From Woeseiaceae bacterium (GTDB lineage Bacteria; Pseudomonadota; Gammaproteobacteria; Steroidobacterales; Woeseiaceae): a stretch of DNA of 64,000 nt. The stretch is from contig JABDOQ010000104.1 of NCBI GenBank assembly GCA_013043165.1, forward strand, positions 62,001 through 126,000, in the 5' to 3' direction. Within the stretch, counting starts at the first letter, position 1. Each line of letters starts with the position of its first letter. Both the position numbers and the translations under genes were made by a program. Shown here one piece after another: positions 20,905 to 29,894 of this stretch. The notes under the pieces were generated by a model. The model was not told where the DNA came from. It saw only the letters and a list, made by a program, of their open reading frames with translations, and did not search any database.

Positions 20905-20935
20905 GAAAACATCCCAGCGTCCGACGTGCTGGGCT
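20905..20935 (-). terminator. Candidate intrinsic terminator of the histone-like gene
   Basis: On minus strand CCCAGC-acgtcggac-GCTGGG followed by ATGTTTT, just after the stop of the 20941-21582 gene. Confidence 0.45.
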
Positions 20936-20940
20936 TTTGT

Positions 20941-21582
20941 CTAAGCTCTACGGGCCGTTTTCTTGCGTGCTGGAGCTTTTTTCCGCGCTGCTTTCTTACG
21001 CGCCGGTGCTTTTTTTCTGGCCGTCTTGCGACGCGCCGGTGCTTTCTTCCTGGTGGCCTTGCGACGCGCCGGCGCCTTTTTCCGGGCCGCCTTCTTCTTG
21101 GTCACCTTTTTCTTCGCTGCTTTCTTCCTCGTGGCCTTCTTCTTGCCTGCCTTTTTCTTCCTGGCCTTTTTCTTCGCCTTGGGTTTGCCACCAAGCTGCC
21201 GGCGGATCTTTTCCATCGCCTTGTCGACATGCAGCGCATGCGAGAGGTGATCTCGAGCACTGGCCAGGTCGCTCATTACAGGCGCAAGATCTTTGCGCAG
21301 CTGAGCTGCGTCGCCGCGCGCGCCGTCGAGCATTTTTTCGAGCTTGCGAATCTGTTTTTTAAGCTCCCGTTTTGCTTTGGTTGCAGTCGTGTTTGCCAGC
21401 CGCTCGGTCTTCTTCTGGAGTTGGGTCCGGGCTCGCTTGGCGCGCGTGTTGGCGCGAGTAATTTCCTTGCGTAAAGCCTTGCGCTGCCTGTCGAGTTCCC
21501 TGGTGGCTCGCTTGGCCGACGTCAGGAATTGTTTCTTGGTCTGCTGCAGGTTTTTTTCAAGTTCGCTCAATTCTTTGCTCAC
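20941..21582 (-). CDS. Lysine/alanine-rich histone H1-like protein with N-terminal coiled coil
   Basis: C-terminal tandem RKKAPAR(R/K)K(A/T) units (KKAARKKAPARRKATRKKAPARRKTARKKAPARKKAARKKAPARKK). Confidence 0.85.
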   Translation of the reverse strand: MSKELSELEKNLQQTKKQFLTSAKRATRELDRQRKALRKEITRANTRAKRARTQLQKKTERLANTTATKAKRELKKQIRKLEKMLDGARGDAAQLRKDLAPVMSDLASARDHLSHALHVDKAMEKIRRQLGGKPKAKKKARKKKAGKKKATRKKAAKKKVTKKKAARKKAPARRKATRKKAPARRKTARKKAPARKKAARKKAPARKKTARRA

Positions 21583-21663
21583 GGTCGTGACTCCCCTTTG
21601 AAAAATGTTTCAGGCCGAACAATAGCAGGGATTTAGCCTTAGTTGTGTAAACAAAAGCCGCTG

Positions 21664-23538
21664 TCAGTCGACAGATTTTCCGAGGAACCGGTGCACGACA
21701 GCGAGGGCTATCGCAGCGGTCGGTAGCAGCAGGAACCACGGCAGCCCGAACCCGGCCGGTAAAACGCCAATAAGAAGTGCTGCGACGCCACCCATGAACG
21801 CGTACGGCAGCTGCGTACGCACGTGATCCATGTGGTCGCAGCCCGTGGCTATCGAGGACAGCACCGTTGTGTCGGAGATGGGCGAGCAATGATCGGCCCA
21901 GACGGCGCCGGTGAGAACGCAGGCGATGCAGGAATACAGGATGTGCATGTGTTCGGCATCGGCGATTCCGTTCGCCTGCAAGACTGCCCAGCAGAGCGGG
22001 ATGACCAGGGGCATGAGAATGGCCATGACGCCCCAGCTCGAACCCGAGGCAAACGCCGTGGCGCCTGCGAGCAGGAAAATAACGGCCGGCAGGGTGTATG
22101 GCGACACCGAATCGCCCAATACGGTGATGAGGTAGGGCGCGGTCTGCAAAATGCCGGCAACGTCGGCGATAGCCCACGCCAGTATCAGCAGGACCAGGCC
22201 GGTCATCATGAAACGGGCGCCGGCCAGCCATGCGTCTATGGTTTCGTCCAGCGTCAACAAGCGCTGACCCAGCGATAACACGGCGGCCATGAAGCTGCCG
22301 AGTAGCGATGCCCAGATCAACACCGAGTAGGCGTTCGCGCTACCGATAATGTCGGTGACAGATTCGCCTTCGCCGCTGATGAACAGGCCGATGATCACGG
22401 TCGAGACCATTGTCACGATCGGCAAAACAGCGTTGATCGCCCGGCACGGGATTATGTCCTTGTGATAGAACTCGTCACCCGACTTATCCGTGCTTTTTGT
22501 CGACGACTTGCGCAGCACCTCGCCGCTGTGGCGGGCGCGCATCTCGGCCTTGTACATCGGGCCAAAATCCTTGCCCGTATACACAACGAGGAAGACGAAG
22601 AAGATCGCAAGGAACGGGTAAAAACTGTAGGGGATGGAGTTCAGGAACAACAGGTAAGGTGTTTGATCGATGCCGTCGAGTTGCTTGATGGCAGAGTCGA
22701 TCAATCCAACCTGGAAACCGATCCAGGTCGTAATGACGGCGATCGTCGAAACCGGTGCGGCCGTCGAGTCGACGAGATACGCCAGTTTTTCACGCGAGAT
22801 TTGCAGTTTGTCGCTCATGGGACGCGTTGCATTGCCGACAATCATCGTATTGGCGTAATCGTCGAAAAAGATAGCTAATCCGAGCGTCGCAACCACGCCT
22901 TGACCGCGCCGCGGGCTGCTCGCGAACGGCATGATGCGATCGACGATGCCGACCATGCCGCCGTTGCGCGAAATCACGCCCACCATTCCGCCTATCAGGA
23001 AAGTGAATATCATGATGGCCATGTGATCCGGGTTGACGGCCGTGTCGAGGATGTAGATCGTGCCGGTTTCGAAAAAGCCGCGGAAGGCACCGGACAGGGT
23101 CATGCCATTGATTGCCCATGCGCCGACCACCAGGCCGATAAACAGGGCGGGTATCACCGAGCGCAGCAGGAAGGCCAGCAGAATCGCGACGAGCGGCGGC
23201 AGTATCGACACGGCCGCCGGAATTACGGGGACCTCTTTTTCAAGGACCGTCTTGCCGTTCCGCAAAACTTCGATGTGCGTGGTGCCGGTCTCTGTGACCT
23301 TGATGCCGGTGGCCGCAAGGCCTGTTCCCGTGCCCCTAGCGATTGTCTTGCCATTGAGCAGCAGGTCGATGCGACTGCCGGTTGCAAGCCCATCGATCCT
23401 GATGTCGAAACCGACGTTCGTCAGCAGCACTTTGGGGGCGTCAATGCCTGCTTCCGCGGCGAACGCCGGGGAAACCGGAAAAAGGAGTGGCAGGCACGCT
23501 AGGATGCCCGCGAAGCTTAGGGTCGTTAGGCGGTTCAG
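21664..23538 (-). CDS. Na+/H+ antiporter, NhaC family, probably initiating at CTG (23538)
   Basis: Multi-TM NhaC pattern (GVISRNGGMVGIVDRI, FFDDYANTMIVGNATRPMSD); in-frame signal peptide LNRLTTLSFAGILACLPLLFPVSPAFAA lies upstream of the track start (GTG 23430) and opens with CTG. Confidence 0.8.
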   Translation of the reverse strand: MNRLTTLSFAGILACLPLLFPVSPAFAAEAGIDAPKVLLTNVGFDIRIDGLATGSRIDLLLNGKTIARGTGTGLAATGIKVTETGTTHIEVLRNGKTVLEKEVPVIPAAVSILPPLVAILLAFLLRSVIPALFIGLVVGAWAINGMTLSGAFRGFFETGTIYILDTAVNPDHMAIMIFTFLIGGMVGVISRNGGMVGIVDRIMPFASSPRRGQGVVATLGLAIFFDDYANTMIVGNATRPMSDKLQISREKLAYLVDSTAAPVSTIAVITTWIGFQVGLIDSAIKQLDGIDQTPYLLFLNSIPYSFYPFLAIFFVFLVVYTGKDFGPMYKAEMRARHSGEVLRKSSTKSTDKSGDEFYHKDIIPCRAINAVLPIVTMVSTVIIGLFISGEGESVTDIIGSANAYSVLIWASLLGSFMAAVLSLGQRLLTLDETIDAWLAGARFMMTGLVLLILAWAIADVAGILQTAPYLITVLGDSVSPYTLPAVIFLLAGATAFASGSSWGVMAILMPLVIPLCWAVLQANGIADAEHMHILYSCIACVLTGAVWADHCSPISDTTVLSSIATGCDHMDHVRTQLPYAFMGGVAALLIGVLPAGFGLPWFLLLPTAAIALAVVHRFLGKSVD

Positions 23539-23593
23539 AGTCTTCCCCTTGTTATTCTTCTGTCAGAGTTAGTGGCGCCCGCTGCAGATCATA

Positions 23594-26428
23594 TCAGGTC
23601 GTTTCGACAATCTTCCCCTGCTGCTGTGCGCGCGCGGCAAATTCTTCCTGCCAGCCGGAGCGATGTGATGCCGGTGCAATCTGGACTGCCGTGACCTTGT
23701 ACTCGGGGCAATTGGTTGCCCAGTCGCTGTATTCCGTCGTCACAACGTTGGCGCCGGTTTCCGGATTGTGGAACGTGGTGTACACGACGCCTGGCTTTAC
23801 GCGCGTCGTTATCTTGGCGCGCAAGGTGATGTCACCCTTGCGGCTCGCGAGTGCGACCAGTTTCCCGTCTTCGATGCCCCGCATTTCGGCGTCACTCGGA
23901 TGAATTTCGAGGAGGTCCTCGTCGTACCAAACGTTGTTCGCCGTGCGCCGAGTTTGGGCGCCGACATTGTATTGCGACAGGATTCGCCCGGTGGTAAGCA
24001 GTAGCGGGAACCTGCGACTGGTGCGTTCTTCTGTCGGCACGTAGTCGGTTTCTACGAACAAACCCTTGCCGCGCACGAAATGATCGATGTGCATGATTGG
24101 CGTGCCCATCGGCGCATCGGCGTTGCAGGGCCATTGCACGCTGCCGACTTCATCGAGGAACCGGAAGCTGACGTTTGTGAAAGTCGGCGTGAGTTCAGCG
24201 ATCTCATCCATAATCTGCGCCGCATTGTCGTAGTGCATCGGGTAGCCCATCGCGCATGCAAGTTCCTGCGTGATCAGCCACTCGTCTTTCCCTTGCTGCG
24301 GCTGCATCACCGGGCGCACTCGGTTGATGCGCCGCTCGGCGTTGATGAACGTACCGTCTTTTTCGAGGAACGACGTGCCGGGCAGGAATACGTGCGCGAA
24401 CTTCGCCGTCTCGTTCAGGAACAGATCCTGCACGACAATGCACTCCATGCTGCCCAGTGCGGCTTCGACATGGTGCGTGTCCGGATCCGACTGGGCGAGA
24501 TCTTCGCCCTGGATGTACATGCCTTTAAATTGGCCGGCGCACGCAGCGTCGAACATGTTCGGGATGCGGAAGCCCGGCTCAGGATCGATCCTGACGCCCC
24601 AGTGCTTCTCGAACTGGTTGCGCACTCCGTCGTCCGCGACGGGTCTGTAGCCTGCAAGCTCGTGTGGGAATGAACCCATGTCACACGAGCCTTGCACGTT
24701 GTTCTGGCCGCGCAGCGGGTTCACGCCGACGCCGGCGCGACCGAGGTTGCCCGTGGCCATCGCGAGGTTCGCCATGCCCATGACCATGGTCGAACCCTGG
24801 CTGTGCTCGGTAACCCCCAGGCCGTAGTAAATCGCTCCGTTCCTGGCGCTGCCGTACAGGCGCGCTGCGGCCCGGATCGTTTCAGCATCGACGCCGGAGC
24901 TTTTCGCCACTTCTTCGGGCGAATTTTCGGGCTTGAGGATCATGGTCTTCCATGACTCGAACGAGTCGATGTCGCAACGTTCGCGTACATACTCGTCGTC
25001 GACCAGCCCTTCCGCAACGATGACGTGCGCAAGTGCGTTTATGATCGGTACGTTGGTGCCTGGCAGCAGGGGCAGGTGAAAGCTCGCTTCGATATGCGGC
25101 GAACGAACGAGGCCAATCTCGCGCGGATCGACGACGATGAGTTTTGCGCCCTGGCGCAGTCGCCGTTTCATTTGCGAGGCGAATACCGGATGAGCAACCG
25201 TCGGGTTGGCGCCAATGACCATGATGACATCCGCGTCCATGACGCTGTCGAATGGCTGTGTGCCAGCCGAAGTGCCAAGCGTCGTTTTCAGACCGTAGCC
25301 GGTCGGCGAGTGGCAGACACGCGCGCAGGTATCGACATTGTTATTACCGAATGCCGCGCGAACGAGCTTTTGTACGACGAAGACTTCTTCGTTGGTGCAG
25401 CGCGATGATGTGATTCCGCCGATGGACTTTTGTCCGTGCTCTTTCTGAATTTCCTTGAAGCGCCGCGCGGCGTAACAGATTGCTTCCTCCCAACTCACTT
25501 CACGCCACGGGTCACTCGTGTTTTCGCGAATCAGCGGGTGCATCACGCGATCGCGATGAGACGCGTATCCCCAGGCGAAGCGGCCTTTGACGCAGCTGTG
25601 ACCGTGATTGGCCTGGCCATCCTTGTAGGGTGTCATGCGAACGACCTGGTCGCCCTTCATCTCGACCTGGAAGGAGCAGCCGACGCCGCAGTAGGCACAG
25701 GTCGTGATGACCTTGTGGTCCGGCATGCCATGATCGACGATGCTTTTCTCCATGAGCGTCGCGGTCGGACAGGCCTGTACACAGGCGCCACATGACACAC
25801 ACTCGGAATCGAGAAAACTCTCGCTCATGCCGGCGGACACTTTCGACTTGAATCCGCGGCCTTCGATCGTCAGCGCGAACGTACCCTGGACTTCATCACA
25901 GGCGCGCACGCAGCGTGAGCAGACGATGCACTTGCTGGCATCGAACTGGAAATACGGATTGCTGGCATCGACGCCTGCATCGAGATGATTCTCACCATCG
26001 AAGCCGTAGCGCACGTCGCGCAAGCCCACGGCGCCGGCCATGTCCTGTAATTCGCAGTCGCCGTTCGCCGAACACGTCAGGCAGTCCAGCGGGTGGTCGG
26101 AAATATACAGCTCCATGACGTTGCGACGCATCTTCGCCAGTGCGTCTGTTTGCGTGCGGATCTTCATGCCGTTTTCGGCCGGCGTCGTGCACGAGGCCGG
26201 ATAGCCCTTGCGGCCCTCAATCTCGACGAGGCAGAGCCGGCAGGATCCGAAGGGCTTGACGCTGTCGGTCGCACAGAGCTTTGGAATGTCGACGCCCGAC
26301 TCGCGGGCCGCGCGCAGGATGCTGCTGCCCGCCCTGACCGTTGCCGGCAGGCCATCAATCTCGATAGTCACGGTCTCGAGACCGCTGCTCGCCGGTGTGC
26401 CCAGGTCAATTTGTCGGGTCTTGTTCAT
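23594..26428 (-). CDS. fdsA: NAD-dependent formate dehydrogenase alpha subunit (Cys-type)
   Basis: N-terminal [2Fe-2S] (CRLCLVEIEG), ferredoxin-type Cys clusters, CAYCGVGC, CARVCHSPTGYGLK active-site region with Cys codon. Confidence 0.93.
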   Translation of the reverse strand: MNKTRQIDLGTPASSGLETVTIEIDGLPATVRAGSSILRAARESGVDIPKLCATDSVKPFGSCRLCLVEIEGRKGYPASCTTPAENGMKIRTQTDALAKMRRNVMELYISDHPLDCLTCSANGDCELQDMAGAVGLRDVRYGFDGENHLDAGVDASNPYFQFDASKCIVCSRCVRACDEVQGTFALTIEGRGFKSKVSAGMSESFLDSECVSCGACVQACPTATLMEKSIVDHGMPDHKVITTCAYCGVGCSFQVEMKGDQVVRMTPYKDGQANHGHSCVKGRFAWGYASHRDRVMHPLIRENTSDPWREVSWEEAICYAARRFKEIQKEHGQKSIGGITSSRCTNEEVFVVQKLVRAAFGNNNVDTCARVCHSPTGYGLKTTLGTSAGTQPFDSVMDADVIMVIGANPTVAHPVFASQMKRRLRQGAKLIVVDPREIGLVRSPHIEASFHLPLLPGTNVPIINALAHVIVAEGLVDDEYVRERCDIDSFESWKTMILKPENSPEEVAKSSGVDAETIRAAARLYGSARNGAIYYGLGVTEHSQGSTMVMGMANLAMATGNLGRAGVGVNPLRGQNNVQGSCDMGSFPHELAGYRPVADDGVRNQFEKHWGVRIDPEPGFRIPNMFDAACAGQFKGMYIQGEDLAQSDPDTHHVEAALGSMECIVVQDLFLNETAKFAHVFLPGTSFLEKDGTFINAERRINRVRPVMQPQQGKDEWLITQELACAMGYPMHYDNAAQIMDEIAELTPTFTNVSFRFLDEVGSVQWPCNADAPMGTPIMHIDHFVRGKGLFVETDYVPTEERTSRRFPLLLTTGRILSQYNVGAQTRRTANNVWYDEDLLEIHPSDAEMRGIEDGKLVALASRKGDITLRAKITTRVKPGVVYTTFHNPETGANVVTTEYSDWATNCPEYKVTAVQIAPASHRSGWQEEFAARAQQQGKIVETT

Positions 26429-27978
26429 GGCTTGTCTCCGGAAGACGCGAAGTCCTCGGCGAAGTGCTGCAACACGCTTCTGACCGGGTAGGGCGTCATT
26501 CCCCCCATTGCGCAAAGGGAGGCGCCCTCCATGGTGTCACATAGTTCGACCAGTAAATCGTAGTTTTCTTCGCGGTTTTCGCCCGCGATCATGCGATCGA
26601 TCACTTCTACGCCGCGTGTGGACCCTATTCTACAGGGTGTGCACTTGCCGCAGGACTCAATTGCACAAAACTCCATGGCAAATCGCGCCTGTTGTGCCAT
26701 ATCTACGGTGTCATCGAATACCACGATGCCGCCGTGCCCGATCATCGCGCCGATCTCGATAAACGCCTCGTAGTCGAGCGGCATATCGAGTTGGGCGGCG
26801 GTCAGGTAAGCACCCAGCGGACCCCCGACCTGCACGGCTTTGACGGGCCGGCCGCTCGCCGTACCGCCGCCCCAGTCCTCGATCAGTTCGCGCAAAGGCA
26901 GGCCAAATGATTTCTCGACCAGGCCACCGCGTTTTATGTTGCCGGCCAGCTGGAACGCGAGCGTGCCTTTGGAGCGATTCACGCCCATCCGCGCGTAGCG
27001 CTCGGCGCCGAGATTCACGATGTTCGGAACTGAGCCAAGCGTCACGACGTTGTTCACGGCCGTCGGTTTGCCGAACAGCCCCTCGTGCGCGGGCAACGGC
27101 GGTTTGTAGCGAACGATGCCTTTCTTGCCTTCGAGACTTTCGAGCATCGCCGTCTCCTCACCGCAGACGTATGAGCCCGCGCCGAGATGCAGCTCGATAT
27201 CGAAGTCAAAACCGCTGTCCTGGATATTCGTGCCAAGCCAGCCAGTATCCCGGGCAACGTCGAGCGCACGCGAGAGTATCGAATGCGTCAGTGGATATTC
27301 GGAACGCAGGTAGATATAGCCCTTGCTTGCGCCGACCGCGAAGCCGGCAATGGCCATACTTTCGATAAGGCCAAGCGGATCGCCCTCCATGAGCATGCGG
27401 TCGGAGAACGTACCGCTGTCGCCTTCGTCGGCGTTACACGCGATGTATTTCTGATCGGCTGCGGTTGCGGCGACCGTGCGCCACTTGATGCCGGTCGGAA
27501 AACCGGCGCCGCCGCGGCCGCGCAATCCGGAATCGCTCACGGCATCAAGAACGGCATCGGCACCGTCGCCAAAAGCCTTCTCCAGGGCCGAGAAACCCTT
27601 GTGCGCGCGGAAGTCGTCCAATGAAAGCGGATCGATCAGTCCGCAGCGCCAGAAAGTCCAGCGATCCTGCCGAGCCAGGTAATCGATTTCCATGACCGGA
27701 CCGAGGCGGCGCGGGTGTTCACCCCCGTCGACAAGGCCTGCTGCAAATATCCCGGGCACGTCGGATGCGCTTACGCTGCCGTATGCAATGCGGGTGCCGT
27801 CGACCTCGACTTCAACCAGCGGCTCGAGCCACGTCGCGCCCCGGGAGCCGTTGCGAATCAGTTCGATGCTGGTGCCCGTGCGCTTCGCTTCACGAGCAAT
27901 GCCGAGTGCAACGTCGTCGGCGCCCACCGAAATCGAGGAGGTTTCGCGCGGCACATATATTTTGCTGCGCGGCTTCAT
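26425..27978 (-). CDS. fdsB: Formate dehydrogenase beta subunit (NuoF-like)
   Basis: GLRGRGGAGFPTGIKW, CNADEGDSGTFSDR, GAGSYVCGEETAMLESLEGK and CGKCTPCRIG motifs. Confidence 0.95.
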   Translation of the reverse strand: MKPRSKIYVPRETSSISVGADDVALGIAREAKRTGTSIELIRNGSRGATWLEPLVEVEVDGTRIAYGSVSASDVPGIFAAGLVDGGEHPRRLGPVMEIDYLARQDRWTFWRCGLIDPLSLDDFRAHKGFSALEKAFGDGADAVLDAVSDSGLRGRGGAGFPTGIKWRTVAATAADQKYIACNADEGDSGTFSDRMLMEGDPLGLIESMAIAGFAVGASKGYIYLRSEYPLTHSILSRALDVARDTGWLGTNIQDSGFDFDIELHLGAGSYVCGEETAMLESLEGKKGIVRYKPPLPAHEGLFGKPTAVNNVVTLGSVPNIVNLGAERYARMGVNRSKGTLAFQLAGNIKRGGLVEKSFGLPLRELIEDWGGGTASGRPVKAVQVGGPLGAYLTAAQLDMPLDYEAFIEIGAMIGHGGIVVFDDTVDMAQQARFAMEFCAIESCGKCTPCRIGSTRGVEVIDRMIAGENREENYDLLVELCDTMEGASLCAMGGMTPYPVRSVLQHFAEDFASSGDKP

Positions 27979-28445
27979 CGGCTGTCCTTCATTGCACCAA
28001 CGAGTTCGTCGAAGCGAGCCGGGTTGACGCGTCCATGGGTCTTGCCGTCGATCATTACGGCGGGTGCACAGGCGCAGTTGCCAAGGCAGTACACCGGTTC
28101 GAGCGTAACGTCGTCGTTCGTTTCATGCAGATTTGCGCCCAGTGCCTTTCGCGCGTGCTTCGTTAGTGCACGACTACCCATTGCCTGGCAGGCCTCGGCC
28201 TGGCAAACCTTCACAATATGATTGCCCGGTGGTTCGGTTCGGAAGTCATGGTAGTAGGTAACCACGCCGAAAACGTCGGCGCGCGAGAGGTTCACCTCGT
28301 CGGCAAGTTGCCGGATTGTCTCTTCCGGAACCCAGCCATAGCGCATGACGATCGCCTGCAGTATTTGCACGAGCATGTCGGCCCTTGTGCCGAAATGCCT
28401 GACGATCTCACTCGTGGTTTCCTTGTCGATGCGTCGTGTCGCCAT
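27975..28445 (-). CDS. fdsG: Formate dehydrogenase gamma subunit (NuoE-like thioredoxin-fold 2Fe-2S)
   Basis: VCQAEACQAMGS...VYCLGNCACAPAVMIDGKTHGRVNP. Confidence 0.93.
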   Translation of the reverse strand: MATRRIDKETTSEIVRHFGTRADMLVQILQAIVMRYGWVPEETIRQLADEVNLSRADVFGVVTYYHDFRTEPPGNHIVKVCQAEACQAMGSRALTKHARKALGANLHETNDDVTLEPVYCLGNCACAPAVMIDGKTHGRVNPARFDELVGAMKDSR

Positions 28446-29287
28446 CAGACTATCCGTTCCTCTGCCGCATAAATGTTGAAGTTGTCGCCACGCAGGAAAC
28501 CGACCAGCGTCAGGTTGAACTCGCGGGCGAGATCGACGGCAAGGCTTGACGGCGCGCTGACCGCCGCCAGGATCGGCATTCCCGCGATAAGCGCTTTTTG
28601 CATGAGCTCGAAGCTGGCCCTTCCGGAGACCATCAGGCCGAGATCATTCGCAGGCAGCAGGCTGCGTGATAATAACGTGCCTACCACTTTGTCGACAGCG
28701 TTGTGGCGTCCAACGTCCTCGTGAGTCACGAGCAGTTCGCCGTCCGAATTGAATGCTGCAGCAGCATGCAGGCCTCCCGTTTCGTCGAATGTCTCCTGCG
28801 CCGCTCGCAGCTTGTCGGGTAGAGCTGTCAGCATCGACCTGCCGAATCGCGTGTCGTCGAACGGCCGCTTGCTGGCACCCGAACTACGCAGCGCGTCGAG
28901 CGATGTTTTACCGCACACGCCGCAGCTCGAGGTCGTATAGAAGTGCCTCCGCAGGCGATCGAGATCGACGTCTATACCGGACTCCAGTTCGACACGGATG
29001 ACATTGTGATTGCCGCTGTCCGGCGCAGGGGGTCCACACGGTTTTACGAGCGCGATATCGGCGGCGTCGCGGATGATGGACTCGGTGAACAAAAAGCCTG
29101 TGGCGAGCTCGGCGTCATGTCCGGGTGTGCGCATCGTGATCGAGATGCTGCTTTCGCTTCTGCCAGCCCTGGTCTCGTAACCGAGGCGGATTTCCAGGGG
29201 CTCCTCGACCGCGACCCGATCTTCCCGCGAACGACGCGTCGCGCCGCGGACTTCGTTGATGGTAACGGGAAGACTGTTGCCTGGCAT
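28445..29287 (-). CDS. fdhD: Formate dehydrogenase accessory sulfurtransferase FdhD
   Basis: TTSSCGVCGKTSLDAL motif, EDVGRHNAVDKVVG motif; ATG at 29287. Confidence 0.93.
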   Translation of the reverse strand: MPGNSLPVTINEVRGATRRSREDRVAVEEPLEIRLGYETRAGRSESSISITMRTPGHDAELATGFLFTESIIRDAADIALVKPCGPPAPDSGNHNVIRVELESGIDVDLDRLRRHFYTTSSCGVCGKTSLDALRSSGASKRPFDDTRFGRSMLTALPDKLRAAQETFDETGGLHAAAAFNSDGELLVTHEDVGRHNAVDKVVGTLLSRSLLPANDLGLMVSGRASFELMQKALIAGMPILAAVSAPSSLAVDLAREFNLTLVGFLRGDNFNIYAAEERIV

Positions 29288-29352
29288 TCGCTGCTGTTGC
29301 GGGGGACAATGAGAAGGCAGTATATCGTAGCGCCGGGGCCTGCAGGTCGTAA

Positions 29353-29367
29353 TGAGAATCGTTCTCA
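29353..29367. promoter_or_regulatory. Candidate Fur-like box between fdhD and HiPIP genes
   Basis: AATGAGAATCGTTCTCAAA contains inverted repeat TGAGAA-TCG-TTCTCA, resembling Fur box half-sites (TGAGAATC-type). Confidence 0.5.
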
Positions 29368-29507
29368 AAACTCGATCAAAATCATGCACCTGTCCCATTT
29401 TGCGGCGGTTCAGGTATATGCAATAAAATGCGCGCCGATGCATCAATCTGGTTTAGACTATTTCCAGCCCGGGGCACCGGCGCAAAATCGCATTTAAGGA
29501 GACTCCC

Positions 29508-29831
29508 TTGAGCAAGATCGCACGTCGTAAGTTCATCCAGCTGTCAGCCGTAGCCGCTGCCGGCTGTTTTGTAGCACCCGCTCGCCAGGCACAGGCCGGC
29601 GATTTGCCGCAGCTGTCGGCAGACGACCCGATGGCAGTTGCCATGAAATACACTCATGACGCATCGTCGGTCGACCCGAAAACCCGAAATAATCCGGCCG
29701 CCGTGCAGAACTGCGCCAACTGCGCTCTCATACAGGGCAATGACGGCGACGCCTGGCGTCCCTGCCAGATTTTCCCGGGCAAGGCGGTTGCGGCCGCAGG
29801 GTGGTGTTCGGTTTGGGCTCCCAAAGCCTGA
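29508..29831 (+). CDS. High-potential iron-sulfur protein, Tat-exported
   Basis: Tat-like RRKFIQLSA signal; CANCALIQG...WRPCQIFPGK...GWCSVWAPKA HiPIP cysteine pattern; TTG start with AAGGAGA. Confidence 0.9.
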   Translation: MSKIARRKFIQLSAVAAAGCFVAPARQAQAGDLPQLSADDPMAVAMKYTHDASSVDPKTRNNPAAVQNCANCALIQGNDGDAWRPCQIFPGKAVAAAGWCSVWAPKA

Positions 29832-29856
29832 CAATATGTTTACAATACGCCCAGAG

Positions 29857-29882
29857 ACGCCGGCTCTTTAGCCGGCGTTTTT
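29857..29882 (+). terminator. Rho-independent terminator
   Basis: ACGCCGGC-tcttta-GCCGGCGT followed by TTTTT. Confidence 0.85.
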
Positions 29883-29894
29883 GGGAGAACTATC

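Noticed and set aside
20960-21180. Tandem short repeats that could be mistaken for a CRISPR or minisatellite array
   Set aside because: They are in-frame coding repeats (RKKAPAR-type) without regular spacers or a cas gene.
20963-21601. Plus-strand ORFs (for example 20926-21474, 20963-21250) rich in Phe/Leu/Arg
   Set aside because: Antisense of the lysine-rich histone-like gene (AAG/GCC codons read as CTT/GGC); not credible proteins.
25290-25345. Possible selenocysteine formate dehydrogenase
   Set aside because: The active-site region encodes CARVCHSPT with ordinary Cys codons and no in-frame TGA, so it is a Cys-type enzyme.
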